From: Gammaproteobacteria bacterium
GTDB taxonomy: Bacteria; Pseudomonadota; Gammaproteobacteria; Nitrococcales; Nitrococcaceae
Assembly (NCBI GenBank): GCA_030433275.1
Contig: JAUILK010000013.1
Location: 1 to 64,000, forward strand
Direction of reading: 5' to 3'
Length of the DNA: 64,000 bases
Position numbers and translations under genes: made by a program. The notes under the pieces were generated by a model that saw only the letters and a program-made list of their open reading frames with translations, was not told the origin of the DNA and ran no database searches. Below are positions 1-8,865 of the stretch, piece after piece; positions within the stretch are counted from its first letter, which is position 1; each line of letters starts with the position of its first letter.

Positions 1-387
1 GATGTTCATATCAACAAGCCTCCTGGGCAACATAACCGAGAACGCTTCGAGCTACCCATAGAGGATAACTCCTGACATTAATTAAATCATCCGGGACCTG
101 ACACGTAGAGAAGCCGTTGAAAGTCCATTGGCTCCTGCGCAAATTTTTTCATAGCCAGAGCGGGTCTGATCACGGCATGAGTGCATCAATTTAATTCAAT
201 CTGCTCAGTCCTGCGACTCTGACCAAGGACGCCGAGTCGGGACAGACCCGCGCCCATAGCCTTTTTTCTCAAAGTCGACTCGCGGTTAGCTCCCCGCCGC
301 GGGGATCGGAAGACTAGAGCGTAAAAATCTTTACCGCAATAAATAAGATCGTGACCATATCGAATACGACGTATGCCCTTGAACTCC
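1..387. other. non-coding or degenerate stretch, no gene recognised
   Basis: No reading frame here has a ribosome binding site or a recognisable protein. The only longer frame, on the minus strand at 186-395, is arginine-rich and lacks any familiar motif. The stretch ends at a perfect palindrome and adjoins degenerate genes and transposase remnants, so it is probably eroded accessory DNA. Confidence 0.5.
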
Positions 388-420
388 CGCGCCATATCCA
401 GCCTGGCTGGATATGGCGCG
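388..420. repeat. perfect 16-bp inverted repeat with 1-nt centre
   Basis: The left arm (388-403) and right arm (405-420) are exact reverse complements around a single T at 404. There is no T-tract on either side, so it is not a typical intrinsic terminator. It overlaps the first codons of the degenerate transporter frame at 413. It could be an operator, a mobile-element end or a cruciform; the sequence does not decide. Confidence 0.75.
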
Positions 421-727
421 ATCGCATCTTGTAGCCAATCTATTCTGGCGGTATCTCGGACAAAGCCCCGGTGCGGTCGTGCCCGCCACGATCTTTAATG
501 CGGTAATCGACGCTCTGCAGGCACATCAGCTCGGCGGCAGCGCCAAACATTATCTGTACCAGAGTTTCTACGTTGCCACGCATCACGTTTGCGCCGGCTT
601 GTCCGGCGCTGCGTTGATTATCCTTGGCGTTGTGCTGCTCGCGCCGCGCTATTTCCCGGTAGCCGAACAACGCACTTCCCTTGCGGCCCGGGAGATAAGG
701 ATAGGGCGTCCCGAAAAAAATATATGA
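413..727 (+). pseudogene. C-terminal remnant of an MFS drug-type transporter
   Basis: The 104-residue frame contains a stretch (FWRYLGQSPGAVV, then ATIFNAVIDAL) resembling the late membrane segments of DHA-type major facilitator transporters, where a RxLGQSxGAAxFGAIxNA pattern is common. A second hydrophobic helix follows (about residues 60-80). The roughly 400 residues expected upstream are absent and there is no ribosome binding site before the ATG, so this looks like a decayed C-terminal piece. It sits directly ahead of a truncated IS5 transposase. The family call rests on motif memory and a short segment; a chance hydrophobic ORF is possible. Confidence 0.35.
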
Positions 728-794
728 AATAAGCGGTTGAGCGTCGAGTGGGTATTTCCACTCCGTAGAGTGAAATAAGTAGTGGGATCATTAG

Positions 795-1429
795 GCCGTG
801 TTGTGGATCGCTCGCACCGGTGCGCCGTGGTGCGACTTGCCGCCGGAATTGGGCAATTGGCACACCACGTGCATCCGCTTTGCACGCTGGGCCAAGGACG
901 GAGTGTGGGCGCGGGTCTTCAAAGCCCTCAACAGCGACGGGGATTTGGAAGAAGTGATACTCGACAGCACGGCGGTGCGTGGCCACCAACACGTCGCCGG
1001 CGCCAAAAAAACATGGCCCTCAGGCTTTGGGCTGCTCTTGCGGTGGAAAGCTTCACGGCATCGTCGATGCGCTCGGCAACCCCATCGGTTTTGCCCTCAC
1101 CGGCGCCGAACAAGCCAACACCACGCAAGCACTCGCCTTGCTCGAGCAAGCTCCCGGCGCGCAGGCGCTGATCGCTGACAAGGGCTGCGGACTCCAACGT
1201 CTTGGCCGAACGCATTGAAGCAGAGCACGCCGAAGCCATTATTTCGCCTCGCTCCAACCGCAATGCACTTCGGTACTACGAGCGCCATTGCTACAAGGCC
1301 CGCAACCTGATAGAGCGTTGCTTCAGCCGTCTCAAGCAGTTCCGCCGGGTGGCGACACGATACGAAAAGCGCGCCGCACATTTTGCTGCTATGGGCACTT
1401 GTGCCTGCATTGTGCTCTGGCCCGCTTAA
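795..1429 (+). pseudogene. degenerate IS5-family transposase (truncated, frameshifted)
   Basis: Pieces of one IS5-type DDE transposase lie in successive frames. They are an N-terminal block (LWIARTGAPWCDLP) with the first catalytic Asp in LDSTAVRGHQH, a middle block (KLHGIVDALGNPIGF, then LIADKGC) with the second Asp, and a C-terminal block (ISPRSNRNALRYYERH, then LIERCFSRLKQFRRVATRYEK) with the third catalytic acid. The frame changes near 1005-1040 and again near 1190. The first 40 or so residues are missing and the codon before the homologous start is a stop (792-794). The element is therefore dead. No terminal inverted repeats were identified. Confidence 0.85.
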
Positions 1430-1555
1430 TTACTAACAGACCTAAGCAGGGATGCCAGCCAGACAGAACTATCCAAGGCCAACTGATTGGCGGAGGATTC
1501 TCAATGCTAAGAAAGATCACAGCAACCGCATCGCTCCTCGCGTTGTTCGCCGGCG

Positions 1556-2953
1556 GTGCAGCCTGCCATGGCCCAGCAGAGCATGGCCTTGTCCGCGCTT
1601 TCTATGCCCTCCTCCGAGGTCATGCCGCACGAGGCCTATGTTCGGTCGGTTGCCCGCAGCGCCTATCTCTGGGGGTGGCCGATGGTCAACATGCTGAACC
1701 GCCGTGCGCGGATTACCCAGGCCCCTCATCCGGGGCTGCTCGGCGGCGTTCTGCCGGTGGCGCCGCAGGGGCAGATCGGGATGCTGCACGACTACATCGA
1801 GCCGTCGGAACGGTTCGTCGTCTGTCCGAATCAGGACGTGGTCTACGGCCTCGGCTTCTTCGACCTCAACACCGAGTCTGTGGTCATCCAGGTGCCCGAT
1901 TTCGGCGACCGCTTCTGGGTCTACGCGCTCTACGACCAGCGGACCGACCAGTTTGGCGAACTGGGCCAGCTCTACGGTACCGAGCCGGGATTCTACCTGA
2001 TGGTCGGCCCGAATTGGGACGGCGAGGTGCCCGAGGGAATCACCGGTGTCGTTCATTCCTCGACCTCGCTGGCCAACGCGATTCCGCGCGTCTTCCAGAA
2101 CGATACCGACGAGGATCGCGCCGCGATCCAGTCCGTCATCAACCAAGTCGTCGCCTACCCGCTGTCCGAGTTCACGGGCAAGATGAAGACGATCGAGTGG
2201 GTGAGCATGCCTGATATCCCGGCACCGGATCCGGGCGACACCGAGACTCGCTGGGTGGACCCCGAGCGGTTCTTTGACCAGTTTCCCGAGGTCCTGGACA
2301 TGGTGCCTCCTTTGCCGGGCGAGGAGGCGATGTACGCGCAGTTCCGTTGGCTGATGGACGTGGTCGCGGACAACCCCGACCTGAAACAGGCAATCGTCGA
2401 CGAGGCGGTGAAGATCGAGGAGGAGGTGATCGGCCCCTTCTTCGAATGGCAGCACAATGGCAAGCCCGCCGGCAATGGTTGGAACCGATCGGTGAACAAT
2501 GCGGAGTGGGGGGTCGACTATTTCGACCGCACCGGGACGGCCAAGTCGAACATGTTCGACAACCGGCCGAACGAAACGCAGTACTTCTACACCGACTCCG
2601 ACTTGTCCGGCGCGCCGCTCGTGGGCAGCAAGACTTACGCCATCACGTTCGCGGCGGGCGAGGAGCCGCCGGTCAATGGCTTCTGGTCGTTGACGCTCTA
2701 CAATGAGAACCACTTCTTCCACCCGAACGACCTCGGTCGCTACTCGCTCGGCACCAAGAACACGACGCTGCAGCGCAATGAGGACGGGTCGCTGGCCCTA
2801 TACGCCGGCGCGACTTCACCGGGCAAGGACAAGGAGAACAACTGGCTGCCGGCACCTGATGGCACCTTCTCGCTCTACATCCGCGCCTACTGGGGCAAGG
2901 AGGCGATACTCGACGGCAGCTGGCAGCCGCCGGTGGTCGAGGTCGTTCAGTAA
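1556..2953 (+). CDS. DUF1254/DUF1214 exported protein A (signal peptide in another frame)
   Basis: The 465-residue frame has a DUF1254 domain (about residues 35-180, with [12 protein letters not shown] and [15 protein letters not shown]) and a C-terminal DUF1214 domain (about 330-460, with [10 protein letters not shown]). Members are usually secreted or periplasmic proteins of unknown biochemical role. A perfect signal-peptide start (ATG at 1504, [18 protein letters not shown]) with a GGAGG ribosome site lies upstream but in the neighbouring frame. The cleavage-like PAMA-Q sequence lies in the present frame at about 1565-1576. A single extra base between about 1540 and 1558 would explain this. 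The gene is thus either inactivated for export or affected by a sequencing error. A paralogue follows immediately. Third codon positions are markedly richer in G/C than in the later genes, which suggests acquisition. Confidence 0.85.
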   Translation: MQPAMAQQSMALSALSMPSSEVMPHEAYVRSVARSAYLWGWPMVNMLNRRARITQAPHPGLLGGVLPVAPQGQIGMLHDYIEPSERFVVCPNQDVVYGLGFFDLNTESVVIQVPDFGDRFWVYALYDQRTDQFGELGQLYGTEPGFYLMVGPNWDGEVPEGITGVVHSSTSLANAIPRVFQNDTDEDRAAIQSVINQVVAYPLSEFTGKMKTIEWVSMPDIPAPDPGDTETRWVDPERFFDQFPEVLDMVPPLPGEEAMYAQFRWLMDVVADNPDLKQAIVDEAVKIEEEVIGPFFEWQHNGKPAGNGWNRSVNNAEWGVDYFDRTGTAKSNMFDNRPNETQYFYTDSDLSGAPLVGSKTYAITFAAGEEPPVNGFWSLTLYNENHFFHPNDLGRYSLGTKNTTLQRNEDGSLALYAGATSPGKDKENNWLPAPDGTFSLYIRAYWGKEAILDGSWQPPVVEVVQ

Positions 2954-3067
2954 CTCCGATTAAGCTGTGCATGGCCATCAGAAGCGCCCTCATGCGACGC
3001 GCCGAACACTGGCAGTGACTGGCGTGGCCATTCCCGACCGCGGCTCAATCACACTAAGAGGTAAGGC

Positions 3068-4552
3068 ATGACATTGAAAGGATTTCTCGCGACCGGTGCA
3101 GCGGTGGCTGCGCTTGCATACGCTGTTTCGGCAGCCGCCCAGGACACCCCACCTGTCTCTCCGCTTGTCGGACAGATCAACAATGGCAACTGGCTGTCGC
3201 AGGAAGAGGCGGAATCGCTTCAGGCGGAAGTCTTCTACCAACGCGCCGTCTACGTTTACATGACCATGCTGCCCGCGCTCAACGTGATCGGGATGCGCGA
3301 CGGGTCCGAGGCCGAGTTCGGCGCGGGCTACAATGTGCTGCCGATCTGGAAAGACCGGATGGACAGCCGCGCCTGGGTGCCGACACCCAATGCCGACGTC
3401 ATCTATTCGATGAGCTATCTCGACCTGAAGGAAACCGGTCCACTGGTCGTGAAGGCGCCGCCGAACGTGATCGGTATGTTCACCGACTTCTTCCAGCGCA
3501 CCATCACCGATGTCGGTGCGATCGGGCCAGACCGTGCGCGCGGCGGGCTCTACCTGCTCCTGCCGCCGGGTTATGAGGGGCATGTGCCGGCCAGCTACTT
3601 CGCCTTCGAGTCCTCCACCTACAACGTCTTCCTGTTCTTCCGCACGATCATGGGTCACGGCGATGGCGAGCCGGATCCGACCCCCGCTGTCGAGGCCGCC
3701 GAGCAGACGCGGATCTATCCGCTCTGGGGTGAGGAGAAGGATATCCCGGCGATGGAGTTCCCGAATGCCAGCGGTGTCCGGATCGATATGATGTATCCCA
3801 CGGATTTCGAATATTGGACCAAGCTCAAGGAGTTCGTCGACTACGAACCCGTCGAGGCGATCACCCCCGAACTGCGCGGCGTCCTGGCCTCGATCGGGAT
3901 CGTCAAGGGTGAGTCTTTCGAACCGAACGGCTGGCAGCGCGAGGCGCTGGAACGCGCGCTTGTGGACGCGCCGAAAATGATCCTGGCCTCGGCCCAGCTC
4001 GGCCGCGAGGATGGGCGTAACAAGTATTACGAGGACCGGCAGTGGGAACGCGCCTGGGCGGGCGGCACGGCCGAGTGGATGCAGGAGAGCTATCTGGATC
4101 TCGGCGCGCGGTCGCGCTTCTTCCAGTACGCATACTCCTCGGCGCCCGCGATGGTGATGCGCACGACAGGGGCCGGGTCGAAATATCCCTACACGATACG
4201 CGATGCCGACGGCGAGTTTCTCGAGGGCGGCAACACTTACAGGCTGCGTCTGCCCGCCAATCTGCCGGCCGGTCTGTTCTGGGCCGTCACCGCCTATAAC
4301 GTGACCGACGGCACGATGCCCGAAACCGATCAGCTTTTGCCCTCGACCAACGGGTATTACGACATCCCGCAGAATGACGATGGTTCCATCGACATCTGGT
4401 TCGGGCCAGAGCAGCCCGAAGGCGTGGCGGACAGCGCCTTCATCAAGACAGTGCCGGGCCGAAACTTCCTGGTCTGCCTGCGCCTTTACGGCGCCGAGGA
4501 CGCCTTCTACGATCAGACCTGGAAGCCGGACGATCTCGTCAAGGTCGAGTGA
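3068..4552 (+). CDS. DUF1254/DUF1214 exported protein B
   Basis: This 494-residue protein begins with a clear signal peptide (MTLKGFLATGAAVAALAYAV, cleavage near SAAA-QD, residue 25). DUF1254 follows (about 60-210, including TPNADVIYSMSYLDL and the FTDFFQRTITDVG segment), then a C-terminal DUF1214 (about 370-490, with GLFWAVTAYNV and FGPEQPEG). The start is supported by GAGG and AAGG runs just upstream (3057-3066). It is a divergent paralogue of the preceding gene, 114 bp downstream in the same direction, so the two are probably co-transcribed. The family has no settled function. The intact signal peptide here contrasts with the disrupted one in its neighbour. Confidence 0.92.
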   Translation: MTLKGFLATGAAVAALAYAVSAAAQDTPPVSPLVGQINNGNWLSQEEAESLQAEVFYQRAVYVYMTMLPALNVIGMRDGSEAEFGAGYNVLPIWKDRMDSRAWVPTPNADVIYSMSYLDLKETGPLVVKAPPNVIGMFTDFFQRTITDVGAIGPDRARGGLYLLLPPGYEGHVPASYFAFESSTYNVFLFFRTIMGHGDGEPDPTPAVEAAEQTRIYPLWGEEKDIPAMEFPNASGVRIDMMYPTDFEYWTKLKEFVDYEPVEAITPELRGVLASIGIVKGESFEPNGWQREALERALVDAPKMILASAQLGREDGRNKYYEDRQWERAWAGGTAEWMQESYLDLGARSRFFQYAYSSAPAMVMRTTGAGSKYPYTIRDADGEFLEGGNTYRLRLPANLPAGLFWAVTAYNVTDGTMPETDQLLPSTNGYYDIPQNDDGSIDIWFGPEQPEGVADSAFIKTVPGRNFLVCLRLYGAEDAFYDQTWKPDDLVKVE

Positions 4553-4564
4553 TTTTCGAGATGA

Positions 4565-4594
4565 CCGCTGGCCGGAATTTGCCCCGGCCAGCGG
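4565..4594 (+). terminator. 11-bp GC-rich hairpin after the DUF1254 pair
   Basis: Arms 4565-4575 and 4584-4594 are perfect complements with an 8-nt loop, 12 bp after the stop codon of the second DUF1254 gene. There is no T-run after the stem, so it may act as a transcript-stabilising or weak termination hairpin rather than a classical intrinsic terminator. Confidence 0.5.
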
Positions 4595-4608
4595 ATGCCA
4601 TCTGAATA

Positions 4609-5330
4609 CTACAGCCGCACTTCGCTCGTATATTGGGCCTCCCGCTTCGCGTAATGGCAATGCATAGCCTGCGCTTGGTGCCGACGTCGCCAACGGGACC
4701 AGGCGAGTATGTGCGCGGCATCGGGCCGTGTGCGCCATAGCAGCTCGCTCGCCAGCGCCGCTGCAGGCCGATAGACGGGGCCGTCTCGCCACAAGGGTTC
4801 ATCGTACGCTAACGTCAGGACGAACGGCTGCCCGCGTTGCTTCAGTACAAAGCGTAACCTCCGGCCTCCGCTATAGACGGTGTCGCCGGTGACCCAGCGG
4901 TACGGCATTCCGGCGTCCAACGCCCGGTCGATGAAGGCCGCACCGTGTCGGCTCGCGTAACACAGGAATACATTCACCTGGCAATTCTCGACCCGCCGTG
5001 CCACTGTACTGACGCTTGACCCCGACCAAGTGCGTGCCCTTTTTCAGAAAGCCCGTCTCGTCGACGATCAGCACAGCTTGCGAATCGCCCAACTGCTCGA
5101 CAACGTACCGGCGCAAATTCTCACGCCCCGCCTCGGCATTCCAGTGCGCCGCGTTGAGCAGGCGTTGCACGCCGTCGGGACAGTCTTCCCCCAGATACTC
5201 GGCCAAGTGCCAACCATTATTCCGAGCCACCGGATTCAACAGTCCGCGCAGATAGCTCAGAACCCGTTTGCGCGGCTCAGCCCGCCGAAAGCGGGGGCAA
5301 TCCGGTTATGAAGCGCTCCCAACGCTCCAT
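4609..5330 (-). pseudogene. degenerate IS701-family transposase
   Basis: Read on the minus strand from an ATG at 5330, the frames give MERWERFIT, then (after a frameshift near 5305) RIAPRFRRAEPRKRVLSYL and NNGWHLAEYLGE, then VDETGFLKKGTHLVGVKRQ with the first catalytic Asp. After another frameshift near 5000 comes ENCQVNVFLCYASRHG and, after a deletion of some tens of codons, ALDAGMPYRWVTGDTVY. The end, WSRWRRRHQAQAMHCHY, is the usual C-terminus of this family. The many lesions show an inactive remnant. It flanks the DUF1254 pair on the side opposite to the IS5 remnant. Confidence 0.85.
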
Positions 5331-5501
5331 TTCATTTCCGAACTCTCGCTTGCATGACAGCCTCCTGAGGCATGCTCCATGCAGATTAGATCTATACATG
5401 CGGCTGTAGTACTGAGTGCCCTTCGCCTCTGCGTTCGAGTTCGAACGCGTTGGTGGGTGAGCCCCACCTCCGGGTCGGTTCGTTTTCGTGCTGGACTCCG
5501 T

Positions 5502-5711
5502 TTATTCTTTTCCGAAGAGGCTGCGGACCATTTTATTAGCGGCGTCCTCGCCACTGCTTGTGCTTGATCTGCCCAGCACCGTGTCGATTTGCCCTGGCAA
5601 CGGCTCGGGCAGTCTGGCCTTGAGGAAGTCGAGCACCGTCTCGGCGGCTGTTTGCGACAGTTCGGGCGAAAGGCCGGTCTTCTCGGCGACCAAGGCAACG
5701 AGTTCATCCAT
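5502..5711 (-). CDS. small helical protein of unknown function
   Basis: The 69-residue product starts MDELVALVAEKTGLSPE, continues with an amphipathic helix and a GQIDTVLG segment, and ends in MVRSLFGKE. A GGGAG ribosome site lies 8 nt before the ATG at 5711, favouring this start over an ATG five codons upstream. It resembles short cytoplasmic helical-bundle proteins found in many proteobacteria, but I do not recognise a named family with confidence. It sits alone between the IS701 remnant and the OPT operon, with no signal peptide or membrane segment. Confidence 0.7.
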   Translation of the reverse strand: MDELVALVAEKTGLSPELSQTAAETVLDFLKARLPEPLPGQIDTVLGRSSTSSGEDAANKMVRSLFGKE

Positions 5712-5848
5712 AGTGGTAACTCCCATGGATTGGTTTGATAGGCATCTAACCGCGCTTAAGTGACCTACAAAGCTAGTTCAACAACCCGGCTAAGACAAAC
5801 GCGAGCGGGCTAATCCGTCTCACCCAGATGGCTATGGTTCGGGGCAGC

Positions 5849-7765
5849 TTACGCACGCATCGCCACCCGTGCCAACCCCCCTGCGATCAACCCGATCACG
5901 ATCAATCCTAGCCAACTGCCTTGCCGGATGGTCTCCGGTAGCGCGACGACATTCGCATCATGTGCAACCACGATCGGCACCGCGAGCGCGATCCCGAGCA
6001 GTGCTTCGCCGGTGATGAGCCCAGCGGCGAATAGTACGCCGCGGCGCATGTGTTTCTCAGTGTGCGTCGCCCCGAGGTGCCTTCCGTTGTAACGACGCGT
6101 GCCGTATGCGATCAAGCCACCTAGAAAAATCGGTGTCGAGAGTTCTAACGGTAGGTAGCTGCCAACGGCAACCGCTAGCACTGGGGTCCGCCAGAGAGCC
6201 TTGCGGTACTTGAGCCATTCGTCGAAAACGATGACGGCAATACCGATCCCCGCCCCAGCGCCGATCATCGCCCACGGCAGACCCGTGTCGAACACCCCTC
6301 GCGCGAGTGAGGCCATCAAACTTGCCTGAGGTGCGGGGAGTGCTTGTGGGTGCAGCGCCGTCGGTGCGCCGAAGCCGTAAGCTTGGAGGAGAAGATTCAG
6401 AATCGGCGCCATGATCAGCACGGCCGAGATTACGCCAACGCCCTGCATCACCTGCAGCTTCCAGGCTGTCGCGCCGATCAGGTGGCCGGCTTTCAGGTCC
6501 TGCAGGTTATCGCCGGCGATTGCAGCTGCCGAGCAGACCACCGCGCCGATCAGGATGGCCGCCGCCGGTCCGATTGTCGAACGCGCGCCCATCAGCCATA
6601 ACAACACCAAGGCGGCGAATAGAATCGTTGCAATAGTGATTCCGGAGATGGGATTGTTCGACGAGCCGACAATGCCGGCCATGTAACCGCCGACCGATGC
6701 GAACAGGAATGCGGCGACGAGCATGATGCCGGTCATCGGCAAACTGACGACGAGCGTGCCGGTGATGCTCTGAAACAGATAAAAAAGCGGTGCGACAAAG
6801 CCGGCAATCGCTATCAGCACCCATTGCATGGGTATGTCTTTGTCCGTTTCCGAGCGGTTGGCAAGCGTTGCGCGGTCGGCGCGATGCTGCTTCAGGCCGT
6901 CTTTGATCCCAGCAAACAGCGATGCACGCAGCGAGAGCAGCGCCCAGAGGCCGCCGACCAGCATGGCGCCAACGCCGAGGTAGCGGATCTGGGTCGACCA
7001 GATTTCTCTGGCAAGCTCGATCGCAGCCGGATGCGTAGCCGCTAGCCCGGCCAGCTGTGAATCCGTTGTAATGAAATATGCGCCGAAAATCGGAATGGCG
7101 ACGAACCAGGAGATCGCCCCGCCGAGGAATACCAGCGAAGCGATGTTCAGGCCGACGATGTAGCCCACACCGAGCAGTGCCGGTGAAATATGCAGGCCGA
7201 CATAGCCGACCGTGCGGCGACCGATGTAGCTGGCGGTTACAGCGACGCCGGGAAAGAGTTGCAAACCGGTCGTGGCGAGCTTGACCAGTGCGCCGAGCAA
7301 CGCGGCGAGTATTAGCGCGTTTAGTCCGGTCTGTGGATGGTCGCCGACCTTAAGTACTTCGGCGGTCGCCGTTCCTTCAGGGAATGCCAGTTCCTGATCG
7401 ACGATTAGCGAGCGGCGGAGTGGAATCGTGAACAGTACGCCGAGTAGTCCGCCGGCTCCGGCGAGACCAACGACCCACCAATAATGGAAGTGGCTCCAAT
7501 GGTGCATCAGAATCAGTGCCGGCAGCGTGAAAATGACGCCGGCGGCGAGCGCTTCTCCGGCCGATGCGCCGGTCTGCACGACGTTGCTCTCCATGATATT
7601 GGTGTGGCGGAAGTGGCGCAGAATGCCCATCGAGATGACTGCCGCCGGAATCGACGCCGAGACGGTCATGCCAGTGTACAAGCCGAGGTAGGCGTTGGCG
7701 GCTGCCATAACCATCGCCAGTACGATGCCGAGAATCACGGCCTTGACGGTGAGCTGCGGCAGCAT
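5849..7765 (-). CDS. OPT-family oligopeptide transporter
   Basis: This 638-residue polytopic inner-membrane protein has roughly 15 hydrophobic segments. The N-terminal block carries ANAYLGLYTGMTVSASIPAA and the NIMESNVVQTGASAGEALAAG motif, and PEGTATAEVL follows. All are hallmarks of the bacterial OPT superfamily. Members import oligopeptides or metal-chelate complexes using a cation gradient. It is the last gene of a three-gene minus-strand operon, 12 bp after the beta-propeller gene and downstream of a large exported peptidase. That context favours peptide uptake over siderophore uptake. The length matches typical prokaryotic members (about 600-680). Confidence 0.92.
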   Translation of the reverse strand: MLPQLTVKAVILGIVLAMVMAAANAYLGLYTGMTVSASIPAAVISMGILRHFRHTNIMESNVVQTGASAGEALAAGVIFTLPALILMHHWSHFHYWWVVGLAGAGGLLGVLFTIPLRRSLIVDQELAFPEGTATAEVLKVGDHPQTGLNALILAALLGALVKLATTGLQLFPGVAVTASYIGRRTVGYVGLHISPALLGVGYIVGLNIASLVFLGGAISWFVAIPIFGAYFITTDSQLAGLAATHPAAIELAREIWSTQIRYLGVGAMLVGGLWALLSLRASLFAGIKDGLKQHRADRATLANRSETDKDIPMQWVLIAIAGFVAPLFYLFQSITGTLVVSLPMTGIMLVAAFLFASVGGYMAGIVGSSNNPISGITIATILFAALVLLWLMGARSTIGPAAAILIGAVVCSAAAIAGDNLQDLKAGHLIGATAWKLQVMQGVGVISAVLIMAPILNLLLQAYGFGAPTALHPQALPAPQASLMASLARGVFDTGLPWAMIGAGAGIGIAVIVFDEWLKYRKALWRTPVLAVAVGSYLPLELSTPIFLGGLIAYGTRRYNGRHLGATHTEKHMRRGVLFAAGLITGEALLGIALAVPIVVAHDANVVALPETIRQGSWLGLIVIGLIAGGLARVAMRA

Positions 7766-7777
7766 GTGGCAGGCCTT

Positions 7778-8848
7778 TTAACGCAGTTTCCAATTCACTA
7801 TAAATACATTAGTCTCGCCGGCTACGGTACCGTTGCGATTCGAGGCAAATACCAGCTTTTTGCCGTCATGGGAGAACATCGGGAAGCCATCGAAGCCGGG
7901 ATAGTAGGTGAGTTGCTCTACTGCGCGTGTCTCCACATCCATGAGGTAGAGATCGAAATTACGTCCGCTCGGGTCGCCCATATTGGATGAGAAAACGATG
8001 TGTCGGCCGTCTGGGTGCCAATAAGGGGCAAAGTTGGCCGCACCGTTGTTCGTCAGCTGTATGGGTCGGCGTTCGCTCAGATTCATGATGTAGATCTCCA
8101 GCCTCCCTGGCCGGACCAAGTCTTGGCGGAGCAAGCGCCGATAATCCTCGAGTGCTTTTCCCCGGGGGCGCGAGGCGCGCCAGACGAGCCATTGCCCGTC
8201 GCGGGAAAAAAAAGCACCGCCATCGTAGCCGGGCTGGTCGGTCAGCTGTTCGACTCCGCTGCCGTCCGGGTTCATCATGAAAAGTTCTAAATCGCCAGTG
8301 CGCACCGAGGTGAATACGATTTTCTCCCCCAAGGGTGAATAAACGCCTTCCGCATCGTAGCCCGGAGTGCTGGTGAGACGGACCGGATTCTCGCCTTCCG
8401 GGCCGGCGCGAAAAATGTCGTAGCCTGGATACAGAGGCCAGACATAGCCCTGCGAGTGATCCGGCTTGGTGGGGCAGCGCCCGTCCGCAAGGTGAGTGGA
8501 GGCATAAATGATGGCCTCGCCATTCGGGGCGATGAAGGAGCAGGTCGTCGTGCCCTTGCCGGACGATACCATGCGCACGTGGCGACCTTGGATATCCATG
8601 CGGTAAATAGCGTCGCACTCACGTCGATCGCGGGTCGACTGAAAAATGAGTTCGGTGCCTTCGAAGGAAAAATAGGCCTCGGCATTTTGGCCGCCGAAAG
8701 TCAGTTGGCGGATGTGCTGGAAATGTTTTTCACCCGGATAGTGTAGCGTTCGATCAGGCGGCGCCGGCGTCTCCGCGGCTCGTGCAGTAATACCGACGCC
8801 TAAGAGCACCATCAGCAGCCAGGCCGCCCGGCCGTTGATCATCCGCAT
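7778..8848 (-). CDS. exported TolB-like beta-propeller (PD40 repeat) protein
   Basis: The 356-residue protein has an N-terminal signal peptide (about 1-25, cleavage near TARAAE). Repeated PD40/WD40-like blades follow, e.g. IRQLTFGG-AYFSFEGTELIFQS, YSPLGEKIVFTSVR, FFSRDGQWLVWRASR, WHPDGRHIVFSSN and FSHDGKKLVFASN. Such blades form a periplasmic propeller that usually binds proteins or peptides, as in TolB and DPP-IV-like N-terminal domains. No catalytic domain is attached. It lies 17 bp after the peptidase gene and 12 bp before the OPT transporter, so it is probably a peptide-binding or scaffold partner of that system. Confidence 0.88.
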   Translation of the reverse strand: MRMINGRAAWLLMVLLGVGITARAAETPAPPDRTLHYPGEKHFQHIRQLTFGGQNAEAYFSFEGTELIFQSTRDRRECDAIYRMDIQGRHVRMVSSGKGTTTCSFIAPNGEAIIYASTHLADGRCPTKPDHSQGYVWPLYPGYDIFRAGPEGENPVRLTSTPGYDAEGVYSPLGEKIVFTSVRTGDLELFMMNPDGSGVEQLTDQPGYDGGAFFSRDGQWLVWRASRPRGKALEDYRRLLRQDLVRPGRLEIYIMNLSERRPIQLTNNGAANFAPYWHPDGRHIVFSSNMGDPSGRNFDLYLMDVETRAVEQLTYYPGFDGFPMFSHDGKKLVFASNRNGTVAGETNVFIVNWKLR

Positions 8849-8865
8849 TGTCTTGCCTCCTCGGG

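Noticed and set aside
1517-2722. Long minus-strand frame opposite DUF1254 protein A
   Set aside because: Same reason: composition-driven shadow with no ribosome site and no family resemblance.
2990-4792. Long open frame (600 codons) on the minus strand opposite DUF1254 protein B
   Set aside because: It is antisense to a gene with a signal peptide and two recognised domains; the frame is kept open by high GC and shows no motifs.
795-5330. Composite transposon carrying the DUF1254 genes
   Set aside because: The flanking transposases belong to different IS families and no matching terminal repeats or target duplications were found.
5440-5480. tRNA-like TTCGA and hairpin-forming sequence
   Set aside because: No acceptor stem, anticodon arm or correct arm spacing could be folded.
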